This document shows positions 40,068 to 51,761 of a stretch of 64,000 nt of DNA, in pieces. Source of the DNA: Actinophytocola xinjiangensis. Lineage in GTDB: Bacteria > Actinomycetota > Actinomycetes > Mycobacteriales > Pseudonocardiaceae. The notes beneath the pieces were generated by a model. The model made no database searches. It saw only the letters and a program-made list of their open reading frames with translations, and had not been told where the DNA came from. The position numbers were made by a program, and so were the translations under genes. How positions within the stretch are numbered: the first letter of the stretch is position 1; each line of letters opens with the position of its first letter. Location of the stretch: assembly GCF_001921215.1 (NCBI RefSeq), contig NZ_MSIF01000022.1, forward strand, positions 1 to 64,000, read 5' to 3'.

Positions 40068-40682
40068 GTGAGTTGTCCCACATCTGGGGACAACCCTGTG
40101 GATAGTGTGGATAACACGAGCACCCAGGGTTCAGCGGACGCCCAGTTGGGCCTGTTCGGCCCCGACGGCAACTACCCACAGTTGCGAGGTTCGGATCTCG
40201 CGAAGGCCGCGTTGCAGGCGGCCAAGGACGCGGCGGCGACCGCGGGGCCGAGAAGATCCCCTCAGGTCAAGCGCGGTTTCGGTACCTCCCGGCGGCGCCG
40301 CCGGTGGTCGGGGGCCCAGCCGGACGAGCGCGACCCGCAGCCGTTGGGCCGGCTCGCGTCCCGGATCGCCACCGAGCGTGGCTGGGGCGGCCAGCTCGCC
40401 ACCGGTCAGTTGTTCGGGAAGTGGAGCGCGATCGTCGGCGCGGACGTCGCCGAGCACGCCCAGCCGGTGTCCCTGCGCGAGGGTGAGCTGACCGTCCAGG
40501 CCGCGTCCACCGCCTGGGCCACCCAGCTGCGGTTGCTCCAGCGCCAGTTGCTGGCCAAGATCGCGGCAGGGGTCGGCAACGGCGTGGTGACCACGTTGAA
40601 GGTGCACGGGCCGTCCGCGCCCAGCTGGCGGCACGGCACCCGGCACGTGTCCGGAAGAGGGCCGAGGGACACCTACGGGTGA
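40068..40682 (+). CDS. dciA: DciA-type helicase loader (DUF721)
   Basis: A 204-residue protein, orthologue of Rv0004 and of DciA, which loads the DnaB helicase. The conserved part includes DPQPLGRLASRIATERGWGG, GKWSAIVGADVAEHAQPVSL, STAWATQLRLLQRQLLAKIA and the terminal GPRDTYG. The N-terminal 60 residues are variable. Start uncertain among GTGs at 40068, 40098 and 40107; none has a strong ribosome-binding site. Two abutting DnaA-box-like nonamers lie exactly in this N-terminal region. Confidence 0.85.
   Translation: MSCPTSGDNPVDSVDNTSTQGSADAQLGLFGPDGNYPQLRGSDLAKAALQAAKDAAATAGPRRSPQVKRGFGTSRRRRRWSGAQPDERDPQPLGRLASRIATERGWGGQLATGQLFGKWSAIVGADVAEHAQPVSLREGELTVQAASTAWATQLRLLQRQLLAKIAAGVGNGVVTTLKVHGPSAPSWRHGTRHVSGRGPRDTYG
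40097..40114 (-). promoter_or_regulatory. Abutting pair of DnaA-box-like nonamers at the dciA start
   Basis: TGTGGATAG (40097-40105) and TGTGGATAA (40106-40114) read on the minus strand as CTATCCACA and an exact TTATCCACA, head to tail with no gap. They overlap candidate dciA start codons. Confidence 0.6.
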
Positions 40683-40804
40683 ACGGCGGCTGGATGCTCT
40701 CAGATCACCCCCGCGAGCAACCGTCCGGTACCCGGTCTCGTGGTCGTTCGCGGGAGCGCCTCTGTGACCGAGCTAGGGGTGTCCTTGGCCCACTTCTGGG
40801 CTAG

Positions 40805-42838
<2,034 letters not shown>

Positions 42839-42894
42839 GGGTCGCTCGTTCGCCTCCCACCCGTTCTGACCAGCACAGAAGGAATCTTCACGTC

Positions 42895-45480
<2,586 letters not shown>

Positions 45481-45515
45481 CTCGCGACGACACGGAAGAC
45501 ACGTAGGGGATCCTC

Positions 45516-47063
45516 GTGACACCAGCTGACAAGTCCGGAAGCACTGGCCACACCCCGGAAGGCGAGTCGGAACGAACGTCCGGCGTCGCCACCGAGAGCC
45601 AGGAGCAACCGGCCAAGGAGGCGGCCAAGAAGACCCCCGACGCCAACGGCTCCACCACCCCCGCCGGCTCAACGCCGGCCACGCCCGGCGCCGGGTCCAC
45701 GGGGCCGACGAGCCAGGCGGGGTCGACCAGCTCGACCGGTTCGGCAGGGGCCGGTGGCTCGGCGGGCCAGCCGAGTCCAGGTGGTCCGGCCGGTGCCGAC
45801 CGGGCCGCCGCGAGCGGCCCGGCGGGGTCGAGCGGTCCCGCGGCCGGGTCGGACGGCCCGGCGGGGACCGGTGATTCCGGTGGCGCGGCGGGGTCGAACG
45901 GACCGGTAGCCGCGAGTGGTTCCGCTGGTGCCGCCGGCTCGGGTGGCCCGGCGGGTTCCGCCGGCCGGCCGGCGTCGAGCGGCGCGGCCGGTGCGGCCGG
46001 TGCGGCCAGCTCCAGTGGCGGGCCGGCGTCGAGCGGTTCCACCGGTTCACCTGGTCCGGCGGGATCGAGCGGTGCGGCCGGCCAGTCGAGTTCGAGCGGT
46101 CCGGTGGGCCAGGCGGGGTCGAGTGGTTCGGCCGGTGCCAGCGGGGTGACCGGCTCCAGCAGTTCTGCCGGGCTCACGGGTTCCAGCGGTCCGGCGGGTG
46201 CCGGTGGACCGCCGGGATCGAACGGGCCGGCGGGACACGGCAGGTCGGTCGGCGCGGCAGGCTCCAACGGATTCGCCGGCGAACCCGAGAGAGCCACTGC
46301 CGACTCGCCCACCAGTCGTATCGCCGGCGAAACCGCCGCCGAGGCCGTCGCGGCCTCGTCGGAGCCAGGCCTCGGCACGCCGCCGCCCTGGCAGCGCGTC
46401 GCCAACGAACCGGCACCCGGCCAGTCCACACCGCCGACCGCCGCGTTCCCGTCAGCCCAACAGCCCGGTCAGCGCACCATGCCGGTCATGCCCGGCGCCG
46501 GCGAGGCCACCGTGTCCGTCGAACGCCCGGTCGTCACCGGCGCGGCCGCCGCACGGCTGTTCGCCGAGGGCATGCCGACCGCCAGCACCGTCGGCGGCCA
46601 GAACCGCACCACCGTCCACCTCGACGGCAGCAACCCCAGCGCCGGCCCGCTGCGCATGGGCGCCGCCGCCGCACCCAGCGCCCTGCGCCGGCCCGGCCGG
46701 GGACCCCGCCGGGCCAACCTCCAGATCAAGCGGTTCGACCCCTGGTCGGTCCTCAAACTGTCGCTCGTGCTGTCCGTCGCGCTGTTCTTCGTCTGGCTCG
46801 TCGCCGTCGGTGTCCTCTACGCCGTCCTCGACGGCATGGGCGTCTGGGACAAGCTCAACGGCATCTCCAGCGAAATCCTCCAGCCCGCCGACGGCGGCGG
46901 CGAACCCCTGATCAGCGCCGGCCGCGTCTTCGGCGTCGCCGCGATCATCGGCGCCGTGAACATCGTGCTGTTCAGCGCGTTGGCCACCGTCGGCGCCTTC
47001 ATCTACAACGTCTCCGCCGACCTCGCCGGCGGACTCGAGGTGACCCTCGCCGAACGCGAATGA
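45516..47063 (+). CDS. DUF3566 membrane protein with long collagen-like N-terminus
   Basis: A 515-residue protein, positional orthologue of Rv0007. Residues about 50-260 are an extreme Gly/Ser/Ala/Pro repeat (GPAGSSGPAAGSDGPAGTG and similar). The conserved DUF3566 part begins near residue 390 (RANLQIKRFDPWSVLKLSLV) with membrane helices in LSLVLSVALFFVWLVAVGVL and RVFGVAAIIGAVNIVLFSAL. It ends in ATVGAFIYNVSADLAGGLEV. Function unknown. GTG at 45516 with GGGGA upstream. Confidence 0.88.
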   Translation: MTPADKSGSTGHTPEGESERTSGVATESQEQPAKEAAKKTPDANGSTTPAGSTPATPGAGSTGPTSQAGSTSSTGSAGAGGSAGQPSPGGPAGADRAAASGPAGSSGPAAGSDGPAGTGDSGGAAGSNGPVAASGSAGAAGSGGPAGSAGRPASSGAAGAAGAASSSGGPASSGSTGSPGPAGSSGAAGQSSSSGPVGQAGSSGSAGASGVTGSSSSAGLTGSSGPAGAGGPPGSNGPAGHGRSVGAAGSNGFAGEPERATADSPTSRIAGETAAEAVAASSEPGLGTPPPWQRVANEPAPGQSTPPTAAFPSAQQPGQRTMPVMPGAGEATVSVERPVVTGAAAARLFAEGMPTASTVGGQNRTTVHLDGSNPSAGPLRMGAAAAPSALRRPGRGPRRANLQIKRFDPWSVLKLSLVLSVALFFVWLVAVGVLYAVLDGMGVWDKLNGISSEILQPADGGGEPLISAGRVFGVAAIIGAVNIVLFSALATVGAFIYNVSADLAGGLEVTLAERE

Positions 47064-47069
47064 GGGGTG

Positions 47070-47123
47070 CTGGTGCGCACCAGTGCCCCTTGGAACGCAC
47101 CAGGGGGTACTGGTGCGCACCAG
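47070..47123. repeat. Duplicated 14-bp palindrome before tRNA-Ile
   Basis: CTGGTGCGCACCAG occurs at 47070-47083 and 47110-47123, centres 40 bp apart, with a half-site (ACGCACCAG, 47096-47104 region) between. The second copy overlaps the -35 position for GATAGT (47137-47142), the likely -10 of tRNA-Ile. It looks like a paired operator, or hairpins ending the gyrA transcript. Confidence 0.55.
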
Positions 47124-47155
47124 CCAGCAGCAGTGCGATAGTCTTCGTTCCGTTG

Positions 47156-47229
47156 GGGCCTATAGCTCAGGCGGTTAGAGCACTTCGCTGATAACGAAGG
47201 GGTCGGAGGTTCAAGTCCTCCTAGGCCCA
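47156..47229 (+). tRNA. tRNA-Ile (GAT)
   Basis: 74 nt. Acceptor GGGCCTA pairs with TAGGCCC, the anticodon stem CTTCG/CGAAG carries anticodon GAT, and the T-arm is GGAGG TTCAAGT CCTCC. The CCA end is not encoded, consistent with the cca gene in this window. Confidence 0.97.
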
Positions 47230-47286
47230 CCGACTTTGGGTGACGTGTGCCTGCGGAGAGCGCAGGCCGGGGCGTCGGTCATCATG

Positions 47287-47307
47287 TTGGGGGGCCGAGC
47301 CCCCCAA
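47287..47307 (+). terminator. Terminator after tRNA-Ile
   Basis: TTGGGGGGC (47287-47295) pairs with GCCCCCCAA (47299-47307) around a three-base loop; a strong nine-bp stem. Confidence 0.7.
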
Positions 47308-47358
47308 ACCCCCGACGGTGCGGGCTTCTGCTGATCCGGCGTGGTTCCTTTTGGGATT

Positions 47359-47394
47359 GACCAGCTGACCAGCTGGTCGGCTGGTCGGCTGGTC
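47359..47394 (+). repeat. 15-bp hairpin built on GGTCGGCT tandem repeats
   Basis: GACCAGCTGACCAGC (47359-47373) pairs with GCTGGTCGGCTGGTC (47380-47394) with one wobble and a six-base loop. The right side consists of three eight-base copies of GGTCGGCT/GGTCGGTT starting at 47375. Confidence 0.7.
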
Positions 47395-47425
47395 GGTTGG
47401 CCTGGTGACTGGTGGTCAACCGGTC

Positions 47426-47604
47426 CACCTCTTCCACCTCTTGTTCTCTCTTCCACCCTTTGTCTCCCTGTCACCTCCTTCTCCTTCTTCCCGTCGCCTT
47501 CTTCTTCCTCGCTTGTGGTCTCTTGTGGCTTCGTGGGTCTTGGGTGTTCTGGTGGTGTGGCTTTGGTGGGTGTTGGGGGTTGGGGGCTTGGGGAGTTGGG
47601 TTGT
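47426..47604 (+). other. Pyrimidine tract followed by G/T tract with G-quadruplex motif
   Basis: Positions 47426-47511 are almost purely C and T on the plus strand, followed to 47604 by a G/T-rich run. Five G-runs at 47568-47570, 47575-47579, 47582-47586, 47590-47593 and 47598-47600 fit a G-quadruplex. No supported coding frame is present in the 448-base gap 47232-47679. Confidence 0.6.
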
Positions 47605-47679
47605 GGCAGACTTGTGTTCTCGCTGCGGGGCTTGCAGGGGTCGCGGCGGTTGGATCGTTGGTGTTTGCCGAAGGAGGCA

Positions 47680-47826
47680 ATGGACGTGAAGAAGCTTCTC
47701 GCTCTGGTGGCTGTGGCTGGTGGCGTGCTGTTCGTGGTGCGTCGCAACAAGTCGGCCAAGGCGCAGGCTGACCTGTGGCGCGAGGCTACCGCTCCGGCTG
47801 GCGCGAACAACGCCAAGAAGGCCTGA
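47680..47826 (+). CDS. DLW-39 family small membrane protein
   Basis: A 48-residue protein with an N-terminal membrane helix (KKLLALVAVAGGVLFVV), a basic RRNKSAK stretch and the QADLW motif that names the DLW-39 family. Function unknown; small size and conservation between tRNA-Ile and tRNA-Ala are typical in actinobacteria. ATG at 47680 with a perfect AAGGAGG. A longer in-frame reading (from 47341) would run through the low-complexity leader and is not believed. Confidence 0.85.
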   Translation: MDVKKLLALVAVAGGVLFVVRRNKSAKAQADLWREATAPAGANNAKKA

Positions 47827-47884
47827 GCAAGCCGTTCCGGGACCACGGGCACGGCGGGGTCGCCCCAGCGGGCCACCTCGGCGG

Positions 47885-47914
47885 TTGTACCGGCGCGAGC
47901 TGCTGTCGTACGCG
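47885..47914 (+). promoter_or_regulatory. tRNA-Ala promoter
   Basis: TTGTAC (47885-47890), 18 bases, TACGCG (47909-47914); the tRNA begins 13 bases later. Confidence 0.4.
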
Positions 47915-47926
47915 CTCCGCCGGGTT

Positions 47927-47999
47927 GGGGACGTAGCTCAATTGGCAGAGCACTGCCTTTGCAAGGCAGGGGTTAGGGGTTCGATTCCCCTCGTCTCCA
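47927..47999 (+). tRNA. tRNA-Ala (TGC)
   Basis: 73 nt. Acceptor GGGGACG pairs with CGTCTCC (one G-T), the anticodon stem CTGCC/GGCAG carries anticodon TGC, and the T-arm is AGGGG TTCGATT CCCCT. CCA is not encoded. A CCCGCC-GCAC-GGCGGG hairpin at 48012-48027 follows. Confidence 0.97.
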
Positions 48000-48011
48000 C
48001 CTGACGTGCTG

Positions 48012-48027
48012 CCCGCCGCACGGCGGG
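48012..48027 (+). terminator. Short hairpin after tRNA-Ala
   Basis: CCCGCC (48012-48017) and GGCGGG (48022-48027) with a four-base loop, followed by AAA. Confidence 0.5.
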
Positions 48028-48124
48028 AAAGGCACGAATCTCGCACACTCCGCCCCGGTGCGCCGCAGGCCCGGGGTAGCGTGACCGCGTACTGACGTGG
48101 CGCGATCGTGAGGGCTACATACTG

Positions 48125-48715
48125 ATGGTCATTCGGCGTGGTGGTTCGGGGTTCGTTGGTGCGGGCGCGGTCGTGGCGCTCGCCCTGTTACTGAGTGGCT
48201 GCTCCGACGACGGAGGCGGCGACTCCGGCGGCAGCCTGGGCGACCCCCTCGGCGGTGGCGAGACCACCGAGGAGCAGGCCGCACCGGAGGAGACCACCGT
48301 CGACCTCACCGTCGGCGGCCAGGACGTCGACCTGTCCGGGGCGACGCTCAAGTGCTACGACTTCGAGGACCACCTCATGGTCGAGGCGAACACCGACGAC
48401 CCGGACGCCTCCCACTTCCTCATGGACAACTACAACGACTCGGTGTCGCTGAGCCTCACCGTCGAGGGCGGCCAGTCCGGCGTCTACTCGCAGGATGAGG
48501 GCGGGGTGAGCGCCGAGGTCACCCGGACCGACAACTCCGTGAGCGTCACCGGGACCATCGACGGCGACGAACCCGTCGAGTTCTCCATCGAGGCCAGCTG
48601 CTCGGAGTTCTTCGAAACCCCGCCGGACAGCAGCAAGGTCGACGGCTCGGGCGGCGCGCCCAGCATCCCCTCGTCCTGCCCGCCGGGAGAGGTCGTGTGC
48701 ATCCCGGGTGGCTGA
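48125..48715 (+). CDS. Lipoprotein, LpqH (19-kDa antigen)-like
   Basis: A 196-residue lipoprotein. The signal peptide ends in the lipobox LLSGC (FVGAGAVVALALLLSGC). A Gly/Asp/Glu-rich linker follows, then a beta-rich domain with VDLTVGGQDVDLSGATLKCY and SVSVTGTIDGDEPVEFSIEA. This layout, with two disulfide-forming Cys, resembles the mycobacterial 19-kDa LpqH fold, but similarity is modest. Surface-exposed, function unknown. ATG at 48125; GAGGG lies about eleven bases upstream. Confidence 0.7.
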   Translation: MVIRRGGSGFVGAGAVVALALLLSGCSDDGGGDSGGSLGDPLGGGETTEEQAAPEETTVDLTVGGQDVDLSGATLKCYDFEDHLMVEANTDDPDASHFLMDNYNDSVSLSLTVEGGQSGVYSQDEGGVSAEVTRTDNSVSVTGTIDGDEPVEFSIEASCSEFFETPPDSSKVDGSGGAPSIPSSCPPGEVVCIPGG

Positions 48716-48716
48716 G

Positions 48717-48802
48717 TTGTCCACCGCCGTCCACAGGTTGTGCACAGCGTGATTCTCGTGGTTTTCGCAGGTCGCGGGTGGTTCGGCGGGTGGTTGTCCA
48801 CA
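48717..48802. promoter_or_regulatory. DnaA-box-like cluster between two lipoprotein genes
   Basis: TTGTCCACC 48717-48725, CCGTCCACA 48727-48735, TTGTGCACA 48738-48746 and an exact TTGTCCACA 48794-48802, all on the plus strand in non-coding DNA, 12.5 kb from oriC. Confidence 0.55.
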
Positions 48803-48886
48803 GCTGGGGGTGACTGTCCCCAGGGGGCTTGTGGAGAGTTCTCGGGGATGCTAACGGCCGTCTGCGAGCGCCGTGACACCCTCTGT

Positions 48887-48892
48887 GATACT
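48887..48892 (+). promoter_or_regulatory. Extended -10 (TGTGATACT) of the DUF2020 gene
   Basis: GATACT with an upstream TGT is followed by eight bases and the ATG at 48901; leaderless spacing. Confidence 0.5.
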
Positions 48893-48900
48893 CCCGGGCC

Positions 48901-49452
48901 ATGAGACGCGTTTCGTTTCTGGTCGCTCCCCTGGTGGTCGTGCTCGCCGCGTGCGGCGCGGAGAACATCGCCGGACAGCCGCAGGTGATCGGGGCGCCGG
49001 ACACCGGGACCAGCGAGACCACCGGCGAGGCGGCGCCCACCGCCGCGCCGCCCACGGTGGTCGAGCCGACCGAGGGCGGACCGTGCCCGTACCTCGACGC
49101 CGCGTTCGTCGAGGAGACCAACGGGCAGCGGGTCGCCGAGACGAAGACCTCCACCGACGACCCGCCGGCCTGCTACTTCTACCGCGCCGACGGCGACGTG
49201 CAACTCGCCATCCAGATCTACCGGGGCGAGCCGGACGTGGCCAAGGCGTTCGTCGACCAGGCGGCGCCGGTCGACTCCGCCAACCCGGCCGAGCTGGCCG
49301 GGGGCTGGGCCGGCGGCGCGCAACCCACCGACACCGGTGCGGTCTACGCCGTCGCCAAGGAGGGCACGGCGGTCGTCGTGGCCACCAACCAGGAGCAGAC
49401 GCTCAAGGCCAAGCTGGTCGCCCAGGAGGCGATCACGGCCCTCGGGCTGTGA
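48901..49452 (+). CDS. DUF2020 family lipoprotein
   Basis: A 183-residue lipoprotein. Signal peptide RRVSFLVAPLVVVLAAC with the lipobox LAAC. A Thr/Ala/Pro-rich linker leads to the DUF2020 domain: GGPCPYLDAAFVEETNGQRV, PPACYFYRADGDVQLAIQIY and a conserved AVVVATNQEQTLKAKLVAQE end. The two Cys probably form a disulfide. Function unknown; restricted to actinobacteria. It follows a GATACT -10 by eight bases, so it is likely leaderless. Confidence 0.8.
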   Translation: MRRVSFLVAPLVVVLAACGAENIAGQPQVIGAPDTGTSETTGEAAPTAAPPTVVEPTEGGPCPYLDAAFVEETNGQRVAETKTSTDDPPACYFYRADGDVQLAIQIYRGEPDVAKAFVDQAAPVDSANPAELAGGWAGGAQPTDTGAVYAVAKEGTAVVVATNQEQTLKAKLVAQEAITALGL

Positions 49453-49462
49453 CCCGAAAGAA

Positions 49463-49493
49463 TCAGGGCCCCGTCACACCGACGGGGCCCTGA
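49463..49493. terminator. Bidirectional terminator
   Basis: TCAGGGCCCCGTC (49463-49475) pairs perfectly with GACGGGGCCCTGA (49481-49493), a 13-bp stem with a five-base loop, between convergent genes. Confidence 0.8.
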
Positions 49494-49506
49494 CGCGTGT
49501 CTGGAG

Positions 49507-50160
49507 TTACTGGGTGTGCGATTCCTGGGTCGGACGCCCGTTATGGGTGACGTTGGTGGATTCCGAGGATTCCTGGCCGTTGGTCTCGGCGCGGTTGCGG
49601 GGCGGCGGAACCGGTGCCGGTTCCTGGGACCGCGTCCGGCCGCGCACCACATAGGCGACCCCACTGGCCACCACGATCAACAGGAACACCTTCGGCCAGC
49701 GGCGGCGCTTGTCCCGCACCTGCTCCGCCTTCATGGCCTTGGCCTCCCGCTTGGTCCGGGCGGCGAGCTTGGCCGCCTCGGCCCGGGTTCGCTTGGCGGT
49801 CTTCGTGGCCTTCGTCACGGGCTTGCTCCGTTTCGCGTCCCTGCGGGCCTGCTCGGCGGCCTTCGCCAGTTCCTTGCGGGTGTGCTTGGCGGTTCGGGCC
49901 AGCCGCTTGCGGGTGCGGCGGGTCGTCCTCGCTACCTCCTGGCGGGCGAGACCGGCGCTCTCGGCCAACGCGGCCCCCAGTTGCTGGGGGGCGACGCCGC
50001 GCTCCGTCAGCTTCTGGTCGGCCGCCTGTGCCGCCCGGATGGTCGCCTCCGCACTCGCCTGGCCGGCGCGCCGTGCTCCGCGCCGTACCGCGAGCCAGCC
50101 GGAGCCAACCGCCTTGCCGACTGTGTCGCCGGCCCGGGACATGGCCTTAACATCGTCCAT
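49507..50160 (-). CDS. Lys/Ala/Arg-rich membrane-anchored hypothetical protein
   Basis: A 217-residue protein of unknown function. Residues about 25-150 are very rich in Ala, Lys and Arg and strongly helical (RRTRKRLARTAKHTRKELAK), resembling histone H1-like or coiled-coil proteins. One membrane helix (KVFLLIVVASGVAYVV) near residue 160 is followed by a Pro/Asn/Ser-rich tail. The ATG at 50160 has GGAG upstream; a TTG at 50172 is possible. A basic cytoplasmic domain tethered to the membrane could bind nucleic acid or phospholipid (inference). Confidence 0.6.
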   Translation of the reverse strand: MDDVKAMSRAGDTVGKAVGSGWLAVRRGARRAGQASAEATIRAAQAADQKLTERGVAPQQLGAALAESAGLARQEVARTTRRTRKRLARTAKHTRKELAKAAEQARRDAKRSKPVTKATKTAKRTRAEAAKLAARTKREAKAMKAEQVRDKRRRWPKVFLLIVVASGVAYVVRGRTRSQEPAPVPPPRNRAETNGQESSESTNVTHNGRPTQESHTQ

Positions 50161-50231
50161 CTTCTGCTCCAAGGTGGCTTTGTCGGACCCTTACCATCCT
50201 GCCCCTTCCCGAGCGATCCTGCTGCGGATGG

Positions 50232-50237
50232 CACGAT
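50232..50237 (+). promoter_or_regulatory. -10-like element (CACGAT) of ppiA
   Basis: CACGAT, six bases, then GTG at 50244; one base off TAnnnT, leaderless spacing. Confidence 0.35.
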
Positions 50238-50243
50238 GACCGG

Positions 50244-50804
50244 GTGGCAGACAGCAACGGATCTCTCGTAGGAGTGAAGGTGACGGCAACCCTGCACACC
50301 TCGAAGGGGCCTATCCGGATCAACCTTTTCCCTGATCAAGCGCCCAAGACCGTGGCGAACTTCGTCGGTCTCGCCGAGGGCACCAAGCAGTACACCGACC
50401 GCAACGCCAAGGGCGAGGTGAGCGGCCCCTACTACGACGGCATGATCTTCCATCGGGTGATCGACGGTTTCATGATCCAGACCGGTGACCCGACCGGTAC
50501 CGGGCGCGGTGGCCCCGGCTACACCTTCGCCGACGAGTTCCATCCGGAACTCCAGTTCAACCGGCCCTACCTGCTCGGTATGGCCAACCCGGGCGTCGCC
50601 GACTCCAACGGGTCCCAGTTCTTCATCACGGTCGCCCCGACGACCTGGCTGAACTTCAAGCACACCATCTTCGGCGAGGTGGCCGACCAGGAGTCGCGCA
50701 ACGTCGTGGACGCGATCGCGCACACGCCGACCGCGCCGCCGCACGACAAGCCGGTCGAGGACATCGTCGTGGACCGGGTCACGGTCGAGCGCGCCGAGGG
50801 CTGA
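50244..50804 (+). CDS. ppiA: Peptidyl-prolyl cis-trans isomerase, cyclophilin type
   Basis: A 186-residue cyclophilin without a signal peptide, so cytoplasmic. It has the catalytic Arg/Phe segment GMIFHRVIDGFMIQTGDPTG and the conserved GMANPGVADSNGSQFFITVA and TPTAPPHDKP loops. It speeds proline isomerisation in folding proteins. Its position between gyrA and the rhomboid gene matches mycobacterial ppiA (Rv0009). The GTG at 50244 is probably a leaderless start; a GTG at 50277 is the alternative. Confidence 0.95.
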   Translation: MADSNGSLVGVKVTATLHTSKGPIRINLFPDQAPKTVANFVGLAEGTKQYTDRNAKGEVSGPYYDGMIFHRVIDGFMIQTGDPTGTGRGGPGYTFADEFHPELQFNRPYLLGMANPGVADSNGSQFFITVAPTTWLNFKHTIFGEVADQESRNVVDAIAHTPTAPPHDKPVEDIVVDRVTVERAEG

Positions 50805-51734
50805 GTGTCGGCCAACCGGCAGCACGACCTGCCGCCCTGCGCCCGGCACCCGGACCGGCCGACGGGGCTGCGGTGTGTCCGCTGCGAACGCCCGGCCTGC
50901 CCGGACTGCCTGCGGGAGGCGTCGGTCGGCTACCAGTGCGTCGACTGCGTCTCCGAGGGGGCGAAGTCCGTCCGCGCCCCGCGCACCGTCAGCGGTGCGC
51001 GGGCGCGGCCCCCGGGGGCCCGGTCGCTGGTCGTGGTGCCGTCGCTGATCGCGGTCAACGTGGCCGCGTTCATCGCGACGGCGGTCCAGGCGCGCAGCAT
51101 CACCGAGAACGAGGGTGCGCTGTTCCTGCACGGCATGCTCATCCCTGACCTGATCGCCTCCGGTGACTGGTGGCGGCTGTTCACCTCGGGGTTCCTGCAC
51201 TTCGGCGGCTACGGCGGCTTCGGGCCGGTGCACCTGCTGTTCAACATGTTCGCGCTGTGGGTGCTCGGGCGGGACATGGAGGTGGCGCTGGGTCGGGCGT
51301 GGTTCCTGACCGTCTACCTGCTCTCGCTGGTGGGTGGGTCGACGGCGGTGATGCTGTTCGGCAACCCGATCGGCGGGGTGGCCGGCGCGTCCGGCGCGGT
51401 GTACGGCCTGTTCGGCGGGATCGCGGTGATCGTGTTCAAGCGCAAGCTGAACCCGACGCCGGTCCTGGTGCTGATCGGGGTCAACATCCTGCTGAGCGTC
51501 ACGCTGCCGGGGATCTCGCTGCTCGGCCACCTTGGCGGGATGGTGGTCGGTGCGCTGGCGACGGCCGCGCTGGTCTACGCGCCGGCGGCGCGGCGGCGAC
51601 AGTTCCAGGTCGGCGCGTGCGTGGCGCTGGTGGTGGTGATGGCGGTGGCGATCGGCGTGGCGGTCGCGACGCTCGACGGCGGCTGCTCGATGGACGCCGG
51701 CGGCAACCTGTGGTGCGTACGGAGCCAGTACTGA
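50805..51734 (+). CDS. Rhomboid family intramembrane serine protease
   Basis: A 309-residue rhomboid protease. A Cys/His-rich N-terminal zinc-binding segment (LPPCARHPDRPTGLRCVRCE and following CPDCL, CVDC) precedes six membrane helices. The catalytic Ser is in GASGAVYGLFGG and the His in LLGHLGGMVVGAL; the His-Asn support segment is HLLFNMFALWVLG. It cleaves membrane proteins within the bilayer; substrates are unknown. GTG start directly after the ppiA stop, so the two are coupled. Confidence 0.93.
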   Translation: MSANRQHDLPPCARHPDRPTGLRCVRCERPACPDCLREASVGYQCVDCVSEGAKSVRAPRTVSGARARPPGARSLVVVPSLIAVNVAAFIATAVQARSITENEGALFLHGMLIPDLIASGDWWRLFTSGFLHFGGYGGFGPVHLLFNMFALWVLGRDMEVALGRAWFLTVYLLSLVGGSTAVMLFGNPIGGVAGASGAVYGLFGGIAVIVFKRKLNPTPVLVLIGVNILLSVTLPGISLLGHLGGMVVGALATAALVYAPAARRRQFQVGACVALVVVMAVAIGVAVATLDGGCSMDAGGNLWCVRSQY

Positions 51735-51761
51735 GCCAGTACTGAGCTGGTACGCGCCCGG

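Noticed and set aside
45680-46260. Gly/Ser repeat tract as a mobile or satellite repeat
   Set aside because: It is in frame with the DUF3566 protein, and no inverted ends or duplications flank it.
47341-47826. 161-codon reading of the DLW-39 gene
   Set aside because: The extra N-terminus would be translated from the low-complexity leader; the internal ATG has a perfect AAGGAGG and gives the family's normal length.
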